Positions 1 through 7,731 of a DNA stretch of 64,000 nt are shown here, in pieces. Each line of letters opens with the position of its first letter. Positions within the stretch are counted from its first letter, which is position 1. The notes beneath the pieces are model-generated. The model did not search any database and was not told where the DNA came from. It was given only the letters and a program-made list of their open reading frames with translations. A program made the translations under genes and the position numbers. This stretch comes from Halorubrum halodurans (lineage in GTDB: Archaea; Halobacteriota; Halobacteria; Halobacteriales; Haloferacaceae), in contig NZ_NHPJ01000114.1 of assembly GCF_002252985.1 (NCBI RefSeq), positions 1 to 64,000 on the forward strand, read 5' to 3'.

Positions 1-137
1 TCCGTATCGTCCGCTTGGGCGACCGCCGAGAAGAAGAGCGAACACCACCTCGCGGACGCCATCGTCGACATGGCCCGCGAACGCCAGACGGCTGCGACGG
101 ACGGTGGAGCGACGGTCGCCCAAGCGGACGATACGGA
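1..137. repeat. Perfect 24-bp inverted repeat inside the ATPase gene
   Basis: Bases 1-24 are the exact reverse complement of bases 114-137. The loop between them is 89 bp. The right arm encodes part of a variable linker in the ATPase and the left arm replaces the residues expected before EKKSEH. A real hairpin or a foldback artefact at a contig end would both give this picture. Confidence 0.9.
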
Positions 138-903
138 CGTGGGGCGCAGGTCGGTCCCCGATCCCGACGACTTCGACGTGGTCGCCGGCAAGGGCGTCAT
201 CGCCCATGCCGATGGCCAGGAAGTCGTCGTCGGCAACCGCGCGCTGCTGGACGACCGCGACGTCGATGTCCCCGATCGGGTCGCCGACTACGTCCGCGAG
301 CGTGAGGGGCGCGGCGAGACAGTCGTCCACGTCGTTCGGGACGGGGACATCATCGGCGCGATTGCGATGCGGGACGAGCTCCGGGAGGCCGCTCCTGGGG
401 TCGTCGCGGCGCTCCAAGACGCTGGCATCGAGACGGTGATGCTCACCGGCGACAACGATCGGACGGCCGCTGCCGTTGCCGAGGAGGTCGGTATCGACGA
501 GTACCGTGCCGAACTCCTCCCCGAGGACAAGCAGTCCGTCATCGAGGGCTACCAGGCCGACGGCCACGTCGTCGCGATGGTCGGCGACGGCATCAACGAC
601 GCGCCATCGCTGGCCACTGCCGATGTCGGCATCGCGATGGGTGCTGCGGGAACGGACACCGCTATCGAAACGGCTGACATGGCGTTGATGGCCGACGACC
701 TCGAACGCATCCCGTACGCGGTCAAACTCAGCAAGGCGACGCGCTGGAACGTCCTCGAGAACGTCGGGATCGCGGTGCTGACCGTGACCGTCCTCCTCGC
801 GGGCGTGCTCACCAGCTACGTCACCCTCGCGTCGGGAATGCTGGTCCACGAGGCCAGCGTCCTCCTCGTCATCCTCAACGGGATGCGACTGCTCCGCTAC
901 TGA
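1..903 (+). CDS. Heavy-metal P1B-type ATPase, C-terminal part (cut by window start)
   Basis: The reading frame is open from base 1, so the N-terminus lies outside the window. What is visible is the end of the nucleotide-binding domain, the phosphorylation-domain end and the last membrane segments of a soft-metal exporting P-type ATPase (CopA/ZntA family, inner-membrane efflux driven by ATP). Motifs seen: EKKSEHHL at the position of the family SEHPL motif, then GNRALL, MLTGDN, the hinge VGDGINDAP, and a final hydrophobic pair ending in the MLVHEASVLLVILNGMRLL region. The Pro of the invariant HP pair is His here. The first eight codons do not look like the family and lie in one arm of an inverted repeat with bases 114-137. 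The metal cannot be assigned without the CPx helix. The next gene, 28 bp downstream, is FmdE-like, suggesting co-transcription. Confidence 0.9.
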   Translation, partial: SVSSAWATAEKKSEHHLADAIVDMARERQTAATDGGATVAQADDTDVGRRSVPDPDDFDVVAGKGVIAHADGQEVVVGNRALLDDRDVDVPDRVADYVREREGRGETVVHVVRDGDIIGAIAMRDELREAAPGVVAALQDAGIETVMLTGDNDRTAAAVAEEVGIDEYRAELLPEDKQSVIEGYQADGHVVAMVGDGINDAPSLATADVGIAMGAAGTDTAIETADMALMADDLERIPYAVKLSKATRWNVLENVGIAVLTVTVLLAGVLTSYVTLASGMLVHEASVLLVILNGMRLLRY

Positions 904-931
904 CCACGAGACACGATCACAACCACAACTC

Positions 932-1585
932 ATGACATCGAATTCGACTGCGACTGACACGACCCAGACGAGAACCAATTGGCAGGTCGACTACGACGTC
1001 GAGCCGATCGAAATCCGCGACCCCGTCGCGGAGGCCCTCGACGTCCTCGAACCGGGCGAGCCGTTCGTCATCGCTTATAGAGACGCGGTGAAAGAGGCAG
1101 GACACTCCTGTCCGACTGCCTCGGGCGCCTACCGGATCGTCCAGCTCGGGCTCGACGCCCTGTATCCCGACGACTATCCAGTCCGGAGCGAAATCGAGGT
1201 CCAGACGGCCGGCCCGCAGGAGGATGCTGCGTACGGCGTGATGAGCCGTATCATCTCGTACGTGACTGGCGCGACCGGCGATGACGGATTCAGCGGGCTC
1301 GCCGGCGGCTATGGCGGCCGCCGCGACCTCCTGTGCTTCGACGGGTTCGACCCGGACACGGCGGACCCGACGTTCCGGTTCCGGCGAACCGACACGGACG
1401 AGACCGTCGAAGTGGCCTACCACGTCAGCGACGTTCCTAGCGGTGGACCCGCAATCGGGAACCTCCAGAGGATTCTCGACGGATCGGCAAGCGACCAGCA
1501 ACGGGAGGCCTTCGCTGACGCTTGGCACCGCCGCGTGCAGGCTGTTCTCAGAGACGCCACCCTATTCTCCGTCGAAGGGGTATGA
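932..1585 (+). CDS. FmdE-like metal-binding protein
   Basis: A 217-residue protein with the FmdE signature near residues 56-75: AGHSCPT followed by SGAYRIVQLGLDALY, then a GVMSRIISYVTGATGDDGF-type segment and a VPSGGPA turn near 165. FmdE-domain proteins (formylmethanofuran dehydrogenase subunit E family) bind zinc or another metal through the His-x-Cys motif. Haloarchaea do not make methane, so a dehydrogenase role is unlikely; a metal-handling or molybdopterin-related role is an inference from its position 28 bp behind a metal-exporting ATPase. The ATG at 932 is the first in frame after the ATPase stop. No signal peptide or membrane segment is seen. Confidence 0.8.
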   Translation: MTSNSTATDTTQTRTNWQVDYDVEPIEIRDPVAEALDVLEPGEPFVIAYRDAVKEAGHSCPTASGAYRIVQLGLDALYPDDYPVRSEIEVQTAGPQEDAAYGVMSRIISYVTGATGDDGFSGLAGGYGGRRDLLCFDGFDPDTADPTFRFRRTDTDETVEVAYHVSDVPSGGPAIGNLQRILDGSASDQQREAFADAWHRRVQAVLRDATLFSVEGV

Positions 1586-2069
1586 ACGCGGCGGTGTACC
1601 CCTCACACTCGTAATGAGAGTTACCGCGATATACTGTTGGGCTCCTTGGGTACCTTGGTAGCGCCATCACCTAACTCGCCGACATCGATATGAGAGTACC
1701 CCACGCAAACCATCCCCTCAGAGTTGTCCAAGTATCGAGCTACAACCGCCAACCCAAATACTCAAACAAGAATCTCGCCCATCCCGCGTCAACTGCCATA
1801 TGGAGCAAGGTAATCGTGTTTCCAATGGTCGATATCGATCTCCACAGCCTCTGAAGTCGTTGGAGAACCGACCGTGACCCATCAGTCATAATCTGCGGCA
1901 ACGTCTACGGACACATCTATGCCGTTGTATGAGTCGTCGGAGCGCCCTGTCGGTGCCGTCGATATTGACGGGGTACAAGAGGTCAACTATGATTTATTTC
2001 CAGTTCATTTCGAACTGATTCGAAGGCACGCATCAAATCTATCCTCCGAGGTTGTGATTCTGCGTGAGG
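1586..2069. other. Intergenic stretch without convincing gene
   Basis: About 480 bp lie between the FmdE-like gene and the convergent partition genes. A short open frame at 1919-2137 runs antisense into the next gene and has no family features. I see no RNA gene, repeat or clear promoter here. Confidence 0.5.
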
Positions 2070-2477
2070 TCATTCGTCGCCGAGTTCCGAAAGCCGAGTC
2101 TGGATTTCTTCGGCATCCGCCTCAGAGAGCGCCTTAATACCGAACTGGACGAGTAACGGGTAGAAGTGGCGGTTCTTCTTGAACTCGTTCCGGCCCGCCT
2201 TGCGGAGCTTCAGCTGGGACTCGAGGTAGGTGTCCTCCATCTCGTCGAGGACATCGTCGGGAATGTAGATCGTTCGCCCGTTCCACTCGTCCTTGATGTT
2301 CGTCTTCGTTTTGCTCGTTTCGTTCGTTTCCTTCGTTGAAGTCGATTCGGTCGTTTCGGTCGATGAACTGGTTTCCACCGTTTCACTCACCTCACTCGTT
2401 TCGCTGGAATCAGCCTCGTCGTCCTCCTCTTCGTAGTTGCCCTCGATGCCGGATGCATCGCCCCAACCGTCGGTCAT
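2070..2477 (-). CDS. ParA-associated acidic partition partner (candidate ParB-like/RHH)
   Basis: A 135-residue protein whose ATG overlaps the ParA stop by 4 bp (ATGA), so the two are translated together. Residues about 20-60 are a low-complexity Ser/Thr/Glu region built on SET/TNE units, and the C-terminal 75 residues (IYIPDDVLDEMEDTYL onward, ending LSELGDE) look like a compact helical DNA-binding domain of ribbon-helix-helix or similar type. No ParB nuclease motif is present. In haloarchaeal plasmids a small acidic gene of this kind commonly follows ParA, so a centromere-binding adaptor is inferred. The low-complexity coding DNA is itself made of the same CGTT repeats that fill the region upstream of ParA. 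Confidence 0.7.
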   Translation of the reverse strand: MTDGWGDASGIEGNYEEEDDEADSSETSEVSETVETSSSTETTESTSTKETNETSKTKTNIKDEWNGRTIYIPDDVLDEMEDTYLESQLKLRKAGRNEFKKNRHFYPLLVQFGIKALSEADAEEIQTRLSELGDE

Positions 2478-3292
2478 GCTTCCACCTCCTCAGGTGCGGT
2501 CTTCTCAAACGTCTCGTCGAACAGGTCGGCGATCTCGTTGAACAGGTCGCGTGCATCCTCGACGCGCTGGTTCTCCTTGCCGAAGCCGAAGACGGACACA
2601 CCCTCGCCAATCGACTGAGAGAGGTCGGTCCGCTTCGGGATCTCGAACACTGGGAGGGAGTACGCCGACTTGATCTCCTCGATGGTATCGCGGTGCTCAG
2701 CGTTCTGCTCGACACGGTTACAGACGATGGCGAGCCGGTTGATGTCTCCGTACGCCTGTTCGAGAGAGCTCAGCTGCTTTGCGAAAATCTGGAGGCTGTT
2801 GGCGTTGAGCTTCTCGGGAATGACGGGGATGACGACGTTGCCGGTCGCGACGAGGGCGTTGTCGGTGAGGACGTTCAGGGATGGCGGCGTGTCGACGATG
2901 ATGTAGTCGTAGTCCTTCTCGAGTTCGTCAAGAGTCATCTCCAAACGCTCGCGACTCTTCGGCGCCTCAAGCAACGTCTGGATGTTCTTGTTGTTCGCGA
3001 GCTTCTCGCTGGCGGGAAGAATGTCGAATTCCTCGTGCTCGACGATGATGTCGTTCACCGACTCCATCTGATCGAAGTCGAGGACGTCGAACAGCGTTGT
3101 GCGGTCGGTGTCGTAGTACAGATCATTGTAGCCAAGCGAGCAGGTGAGCCCCCCGTGGTAGTCGATATCGACCAGGAGGACGTCGTGGTCTCGGGCAGCG
3201 AGTGCGCCGCCAGTATGAATGACGTCGGTTGTCTTCCCCGCGCCTCCCTTCTGATTCGCCACGGTGATTCGTGCGGTGTTGGTGTCGGTCAT
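2474..3292 (-). CDS. parA: ParA-family partition ATPase
   Basis: A 272-residue deviant-Walker ATPase. Motifs: KGGAGKTT at residues 13-20, the Walker A' strand LLVDIDYHGG (family usually DxDPQ), and Walker B YIIVDTPPSLNVL. It moves low-copy DNA by ATP-dependent binding to the nucleoid or DNA. The ATG at 3292 (MTDTNTARITVANQKGG) was chosen because the upstream 45 in-frame residues are just translated CGTT repeats (TNRTTKTNGTNTT) with no family counterpart. The gene is the first of a two-gene operon with the small partner downstream. Expression is probably set by the repeat-rich region at 3293-3605. Confidence in ParA is high; which replicon it serves is not shown. Confidence 0.93.
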   Translation of the reverse strand: MTDTNTARITVANQKGGAGKTTDVIHTGGALAARDHDVLLVDIDYHGGLTCSLGYNDLYYDTDRTTLFDVLDFDQMESVNDIIVEHEEFDILPASEKLANNKNIQTLLEAPKSRERLEMTLDELEKDYDYIIVDTPPSLNVLTDNALVATGNVVIPVIPEKLNANSLQIFAKQLSSLEQAYGDINRLAIVCNRVEQNAEHRDTIEEIKSAYSLPVFEIPKRTDLSQSIGEGVSVFGFGKENQRVEDARDLFNEIADLFDETFEKTAPEEVEA

Positions 3293-3605
3293 TTCTTTCG
3301 TTTGCCTCGTTGTGTTCGTTCCGTTCGTTTTGGTCGTTCTGTTCGTTTGGTTCGGTGAGGGTGTTTCACTCGGTGAGAGGAATACTACGATGTTAAAACC
3401 AATTGTTCGTTTCGCTCGTTGAGGCAAATACTATCGTTGCCATCAATGCATTCGTTCTATTCGTTACGTTCGTTTCACTCGTTCTGTTCATCGAGTAGAA
3501 GCCGGCCAGCTCATCCTCAACCAGTTCGTTCCTCAGAATGCGTTCAATCCATTCATTTTTCTCGTTCTGTTCGTTTTGCTCGTTGAATTCGTTATAGTCG
3601 TTCCG
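3293..3605. repeat. CGTT-rich direct repeats upstream of parA (centromere/operator candidate)
   Basis: Three dense clusters of TTCGTT units spaced 5-10 bp occur at about 3294-3360, 3410-3494 and 3555-3605. A fourth cluster lies inside the partner gene at 2305-2400. Reading the + strand the unit is CGTTCGTTT-like. Such unit clusters beside ParA are typical of parS-like sites bound by the small partner. No gene is seen in this stretch. Confidence 0.7.
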
Positions 3606-3714
3606 CGTGTTTTCAGTGGGGATCTGGACTACCTTCGAAACAAGTGGGGAGATCGTGCTTTACGGCCAGTCGAGTAAGACTTTTAATTGTTACCGGGTTA
3701 TTGGTAACCACCAG

Positions 3715-4389
3715 ATGTATGAGGTGCTCGACGACACGGCGGCACAGACTATCCTCGCCATCGAGAGTGGTGACTCCATCCGCCGTGTCGCCCAACACCT
3801 CCACACGCCCTACGAGACGGTGAGACAGGCCGTCAACCGACTCGAAGACGCAGGCTACGTCCGCTATGACGACGGCCTCTCAGTCGTCGACGAGCGCGTG
3901 AGGGACGCAGCACGAGAGCTCGTCGCTGCCAGCGCCGGCGTCAGTCCACCATCCATCGAGGAGGCCTACGTCATCCCGCAGTTCGGTGACTGGCCGTTCG
4001 CATTCACACGGATCGACGCCGTCTACGTGTGGACCCAGGGCGGCTACCAGGTCGGTCGCAAGCCCGACGACTATCCGCTGTTCCTCGCTGTTCGTGAGCA
4101 AGACGTCGACGACTGGGAGGCGTTTTTCGACTCGTTTGACCTCCCCACCGCATTCGAACGACAGCCCCGAGACGAATTGGATGGACCGCTACAGATTGTC
4201 CTCGAGCCACGCCCGTCACTCAGCATCGAATACGTCGAGGGGTACCCGGTGATACCGAGAGCAGAAACGATCGAGTACATGCGCGAGAACTACGCTCAGT
4301 TCCAGTCAGCGCTGGCGATGCTCGACCGGATGTACGAGGGCCTCGACCTCGCCGATACGTATCAAGAGACCGAACGGGCACAGCCATGA
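3715..4389 (+). CDS. HTH regulator of an HTH/nucleotidyltransferase pair (paralogue 1)
   Basis: A 224-residue protein closely related to the proteins at 59883-60557 and, more distantly, at 48485-49171. Residues 1-65 form a winged helix-turn-helix (SIRRVAQHLHTPYETVRQAV), and the rest is a family-specific domain with PSIEEAYVIPQFGDWPFAF and AVYVWTQGGYQV. The ATG at 3715 matches the MYE start of paralogue 3; the longer frame from 3607 adds unrelated residues. Just upstream is GTTACC-8 bp-GGTAAC, an inverted repeat that could be its own operator. Its stop overlaps the ATG of a nucleotidyltransferase that is destroyed here. In the intact copy the pair looks like an AbiEi/AbiEii-type toxin-antitoxin or abortive-infection module; that role is inferred. 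Confidence 0.8.
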   Translation: MYEVLDDTAAQTILAIESGDSIRRVAQHLHTPYETVRQAVNRLEDAGYVRYDDGLSVVDERVRDAARELVAASAGVSPPSIEEAYVIPQFGDWPFAFTRIDAVYVWTQGGYQVGRKPDDYPLFLAVREQDVDDWEAFFDSFDLPTAFERQPRDELDGPLQIVLEPRPSLSIEYVEGYPVIPRAETIEYMRENYAQFQSALAMLDRMYEGLDLADTYQETERAQP

Positions 4390-4514
4390 GCTTCAACAAC
4401 GGAAGTGACGCCCTCATCTAACTGCTTGGAGAACTCACCAAAGAGGGCCACGAGTACGTTCTTGTCGGCGGGTACGCTGTCTCAGCGTTCAATACTAAGA
4501 GCGCGAAATACTAG
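4386..4514 (+). pseudogene. Remnant of AbiEii-like nucleotidyltransferase
   Basis: The ATG overlaps the stop of the HTH gene (ATGA), exactly where a partner gene would start. The frame reads MSFNNGSDALI, a TAA stop at 4419-4421, then LLGELTKEGHEYVLVGGYAVSAFNT before a second stop. VLVGGYAVSAF matches VLVGGWAVSAF of the intact nucleotidyltransferase at 49176-49862. Everything after the first active-site motif is missing. The regulator is therefore kept and the enzyme lost. Confidence 0.85.
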
Positions 4515-4545
4515 GGTCAAACAGTCCTTGGACACAGCGGTTCGG

Positions 4546-4827
4546 TCACCCGTCGTGATCAATATACTCGGCTTCCCATTCAGTCCGCGCTTCGATCTCT
4601 CTAGTGCCACGGCGAGTAGTGCTGTACTCGTTGGTCCGTCGGTCCCGCTGACTTTTTTCGATGAGTCCCTTCTCAACGAGCGTGTCGAGGTTGGGATAGA
4701 GCCGACCATGATGGATTTCCTTTTCGTAGTAGTCCTCGAGCTCGTCTTTGATCGCGAGTCCGTGGGGGTCATCAAGTCCAGCAACTACGTACAGCAGATC
4801 GCGCTGAAAGCCAGTGAGATCGTACAT
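4546..4827 (-). CDS. PadR-family transcriptional regulator
   Basis: A 93-residue winged-helix protein: FQRDLLYVVAGLDDPHGLAI, then KDELEDYYEKEIHHGRLYPN and LVEKGLIEKSQRDRRTNEYS, the three helices and wing of PadR regulators. Haloarchaea carry many such short PadR copies, often on plasmids and proviruses. It is convergent with the preceding pseudogene. The target is unknown; no neighbour in the same direction is close enough to be an obvious operon partner. Confidence 0.85.
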   Translation of the reverse strand: MYDLTGFQRDLLYVVAGLDDPHGLAIKDELEDYYEKEIHHGRLYPNLDTLVEKGLIEKSQRDRRTNEYSTTRRGTREIEARTEWEAEYIDHDG

Positions 4828-4854
4828 GTCGCAATTTTCGCATTCGAGTTTTGA

Positions 4855-5025
4855 AACACTATTGATTGTAATCTGATGTTATAGAGGGATCCGAACACAA
4901 TTCTCAGATATACGCAACACTATATTTAGCCATTCTGTCCACTAAATAGGTAAAATCGCGGTACACAGGTCAGTTATCGGCGCGGACAGTGTTCAGCCGA
5001 GCACGCCGACTAATCAGAGCAACGC
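4855..5025. other. AT-rich intergenic stretch
   Basis: Holds the upstream region of the PadR gene and the end of the GNAT gene. No repeat or RNA gene seen. Confidence 0.4.
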
Positions 5026-5904
5026 TCACAGCCGATCATCGAGTTCTAGGTTGGACCCATCAGCTAGAATTGGATAAATCTCATCTGCTATTGTTCTCGC
5101 GTCATCCGGCATCAACCACCCAATAGAGCTAAAATCACCACTCCCCATCGATTGACTCGTGTAATCGCTTACTACGTCATCTATCTTCGAGATCGCTTCA
5201 GACGTAAGCACATAGGGTGTATATCCACTTCCTTCCTCGTCTCTGTACGGCATCTGGATGTCAATAGCACACTGCTGAGCCACACTTTGATCCTGCCGAA
5301 TTCGAATCTGTACGCCTGACTCTAAACGCTTCTCAGGAACAGATCCCAATTCATCCTGCTTGGCGAATGGAATATCGTGTTTCGGTGAGTTGGAGGCGTC
5401 GATGTCGACTTGTCTTGATTCAGGTGGCCACGGGACCGTGGTCGGGTCCATACCACGATTGTAACTTTGGAGGTAGATCATATCGTACTCGAACCGTTCG
5501 TAGAATGGAACAAGCGCCGTATCGCAGTCGATGACGCACCTGTTCGACTCAACGAAGTCCATATATCCATGAATCAACTCCGTCGCTATCCCTTGTGAGC
5601 GATACTCTTCCCTCACGAACAGTCCAATCGGATGTGGCAGATCCGAATGCGGGTGATCCATACAGTTCCGCCCGTCGACGTCTCCAACAAAAATCCCAGC
5701 TGGGTTTCCGTTTAGTGCTCTCGTCGAGATGAAGTCGTGAGGGTGAGCAAAATACTGTCCATACTCATCTTTGTAGACATCGTGAGTAGTATTCTCGCTA
5801 TAGCGGTCTACGACACTCTGGTCTACTGGGAACCCATCAAAGCCAGTATCGGAGCGGTCGATTAGTATCTGAACCAGCGATTTTTCCGAACTGTCAGTTT
5901 CCAT
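5026..5904 (-). CDS. GNAT-family N-acetyltransferase with C-terminal extension
   Basis: A 292-residue protein. Residues about 60-150 carry a GNAT core: PIGLFVREEYRSQGIATELI is the acetyl-CoA pyrophosphate-binding motif A (R/Q-x-x-G-x-A), followed by a short strand and VPFYERFEYDMI, the typical late motif. The last 130 residues do not look like a known domain. GNAT enzymes move an acetyl group from acetyl-CoA to an amine; the substrate cannot be told. It is followed 41 bp downstream by a GIY-YIG protein gene that lies on the same strand but upstream in transcription order. GC content is lower than in the flanking genes, suggesting transfer. Confidence 0.75.
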   Translation of the reverse strand: METDSSEKSLVQILIDRSDTGFDGFPVDQSVVDRYSENTTHDVYKDEYGQYFAHPHDFISTRALNGNPAGIFVGDVDGRNCMDHPHSDLPHPIGLFVREEYRSQGIATELIHGYMDFVESNRCVIDCDTALVPFYERFEYDMIYLQSYNRGMDPTTVPWPPESRQVDIDASNSPKHDIPFAKQDELGSVPEKRLESGVQIRIRQDQSVAQQCAIDIQMPYRDEEGSGYTPYVLTSEAISKIDDVVSDYTSQSMGSGDFSSIGWLMPDDARTIADEIYPILADGSNLELDDRL

Positions 5905-5945
5905 GGTTTATATCTCGCATTTTGGATTGGACTCCGTCCGGTCGA

Positions 5946-6494
5946 CTATCCCGGCTGAGAGACGTAGACTCCACTGTGCGTCTCTTTTCTGAGGATATCC
6001 GCGGTTAGTTCTTCAGCTCGGTACGCATCTGACTCGTGTTTGAACCACTGAATAGAGAGCAGCCTAGTCGGAGGAAACATCTGCGTGAAATTCGCGCCGG
6101 CTCCCCTTCCAAGAGAGTGTTTCAAGAGACGACTCGGAACATCCGTTGAGACGCCGACATAGACCAACCGCTGGTTTTTCTGAGCCTCTCCGACCCACGA
6201 CACGTCATTCTGTAGACGGAGTTCTTCGCGGACTACTCTCTGAGGGACAGTTTTCCATTGGCACTCAAGGACATACACTGCCTCAGTCTTATCGACCAAA
6301 CCATTTGAGAACTCTTTCACGAGTTCAGCAGTCCTTCTCTGATCGACGTCGTGACACAGGCATTGAGTGGGACAGTCCCGATCAGATTGCTCTTCGAGGG
6401 CACCATTAACTCGGTCAGGAACTACGTTACGGACACGTTGAGCAAGCTCTTGATCGGTCTGAAACCGAGGCTTAGACTTGCCGAGTCCGAACAT
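5946..6494 (-). CDS. GIY-YIG-like nuclease domain protein
   Basis: A 182-residue protein whose second half resembles GIY-YIG nucleases: AVYVLECQW gives the first strand, LVYVGVSTDVPSRLLKH the second strand with the Arg-containing helix, and YRAEELTADILRK the helix carrying the catalytic Glu. The N-terminal part has clustered Cys and His (CPTQCLCHDVDQ), a possible metal site. It is compact and has no added DNA-binding domain, like small haloarchaeal GIY-YIG proteins. Role unknown; repair, restriction or mobility are possible. Confidence 0.7.
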   Translation of the reverse strand: MFGLGKSKPRFQTDQELAQRVRNVVPDRVNGALEEQSDRDCPTQCLCHDVDQRRTAELVKEFSNGLVDKTEAVYVLECQWKTVPQRVVREELRLQNDVSWVGEAQKNQRLVYVGVSTDVPSRLLKHSLGRGAGANFTQMFPPTRLLSIQWFKHESDAYRAEELTADILRKETHSGVYVSQPG

Positions 6495-6525
6495 AATTCA
6501 AATCACATTTGCCGCCACATAGTAC

Positions 6526-6948
6526 CTAACTATCAGCAGTATACGCGATCGCCAAGACTGTCCCGGGATCCTCAGGATTACCGTAAACCTCAAACGGTGT
6601 CTCTATCTCTGTGGCATCTACCTCACGAACATCGATAATTCCCCTCTGACTCAAATGCCTGATTTTCAGATAGAGATCGTTCGTTATACCTGATTCCGAG
6701 ATGACTGTTGGATGGTCTTCATCAGCTGGGTACCTATCATAGAAGTCCTCTGAATCCATCTTCTCCTTATCCTCAAAACGTTCTAATGCGCTGTCCCAGT
6801 CCGCCATATCGGTCTTATTAGCGAGTTCCCGTAGCGTGAATGCCTTATTGGGGTTGTTTCGCAGGAAATCCGTCACAATTTCTTCCGCAGTTGGCGGTTC
6901 AGTCGCGCTCTGCCAAGCATCTGAGCTTGTTTCAATCGGCATATGCAT
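6526..6948 (-). CDS. Hypothetical winged-helix protein
   Basis: A 140-residue acidic protein. The segment IVTDFLRNNPNKAFTLREL followed by ANKT looks like a winged helix-turn-helix, and LRHLSQRGIIDVREV-type residues near 105-118 resemble the wing region. I do not recognise the family. It is transcribed in the same direction as the GIY-YIG and GNAT genes, with a 31-bp gap to the former, so the three may form one transcript. Either ATG (codon 1 or codon 3) could be the start. Confidence 0.6.
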   Translation of the reverse strand: MHMPIETSSDAWQSATEPPTAEEIVTDFLRNNPNKAFTLRELANKTDMADWDSALERFEDKEKMDSEDFYDRYPADEDHPTVISESGITNDLYLKIRHLSQRGIIDVREVDATEIETPFEVYGNPEDPGTVLAIAYTADS

Positions 6949-7071
6949 ATCTAATGACGAGTGGTAAAAAGAGTAGTCAGACCGCGGTGTAAGTGCTCAC
7001 AGGAGCAGACCTTCATAAGTGGTTAGCAGCTAAACCTCCACATCGGTGCGTGGACTGTCTTCGCCGGCGTC

Positions 7072-7362
7072 GTGTGGAGTACAGCGTTCCATATCAATCC
7101 GGTGGTAGGTAAGGTACACGCCACGCTAGGAGCTCTCATCGGCCTCGCTATCGGGCTTGTCTACATCGGCCATGAGATCCCGGACTCTGACGCGCTCAAC
7201 GTCGGTAACCGGCGCGTGGGTTTATATGGAACTCGCAGGCGTCTCTGCGATTGGAGCATGTACATGCTCATCGACGCGTTCATCGGTATGTTTGGACCGC
7301 ACACAGTCTTCGCCGCGCTTGTGATATTCATCATGTGGGTGATACAGTACACGCGCGGCTGA
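7072..7362 (+). CDS. Small membrane protein, possibly N-terminally truncated
   Basis: Two or three hydrophobic helices: one runs into the listed GTG start from upstream in the same frame (IGAWTVFAGVVWS), one is LGALIGLAIGLVYIG and the last is TVFAALVIFIMWVIQY. The hydrophobic reading continues upstream of the only plausible start codon to a stop at 7024, so the gene may be a fragment of a longer one. No family recognised. Confidence 0.4.
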   Translation: MWSTAFHINPVVGKVHATLGALIGLAIGLVYIGHEIPDSDALNVGNRRVGLYGTRRRLCDWSMYMLIDAFIGMFGPHTVFAALVIFIMWVIQYTRG

Positions 7363-7435
7363 GCCACCGCCGGCAAGCGCACCGTTCGTCGCCCTGCCAC
7401 AACATTTTCCGTAAACCACCCTCATCGGCCGATAA

Positions 7436-7654
7436 TCGGTCGGTTACATTGGTGAGACTGACGCAGCTTACACGGCTGATGAAGCCCGTGAGCTAGCGAC
7501 GAGTCTCAAATCCATCTCTGACCAGCGATGGGATGTAGACAACGATGATATCGTGGAGTACCTCCGCGACTTAGCCGACGTGGTTGACAACGAGAAGTCA
7601 GTAAATGAAGTAGAAGAGAAATGGGAAAGTAGAGGGGTAGATATCTCGGTATGA
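7436..7654 (+). pseudogene. Start-less short frame, probable gene fragment
   Basis: The frame encodes an acidic, helix-rich stretch (ADEARELATSLKSI, DDIVEYLRDLADVVDNE, VNEVEEKWESRG) with typical haloarchaeal composition. There is no ATG, GTG or TTG in frame near its beginning; a stop lies directly upstream at 7433. It looks like the 3' end of a lost gene. No family recognised. Confidence 0.4.
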
Positions 7655-7731
7655 TAGAAACATAAACCGTTGAGCCTGCCGTCAGGCAGGTCTACGATCG
7701 CTCGTGTGTCGGAAATTGAGGGGTGGAAGCG

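Noticed and set aside
1919-2137. 72-residue frame as a gene
   Set aside because: Runs into the partition partner on the other strand, no family features, no clear promoter.
2336-3358. 340-residue frame antisense to parA
   Set aside because: Mirror of the ParA and partner genes, repetitive Val/Asp/Leu composition typical of antisense GC-rich frames; ParA motifs on the other strand are complete.
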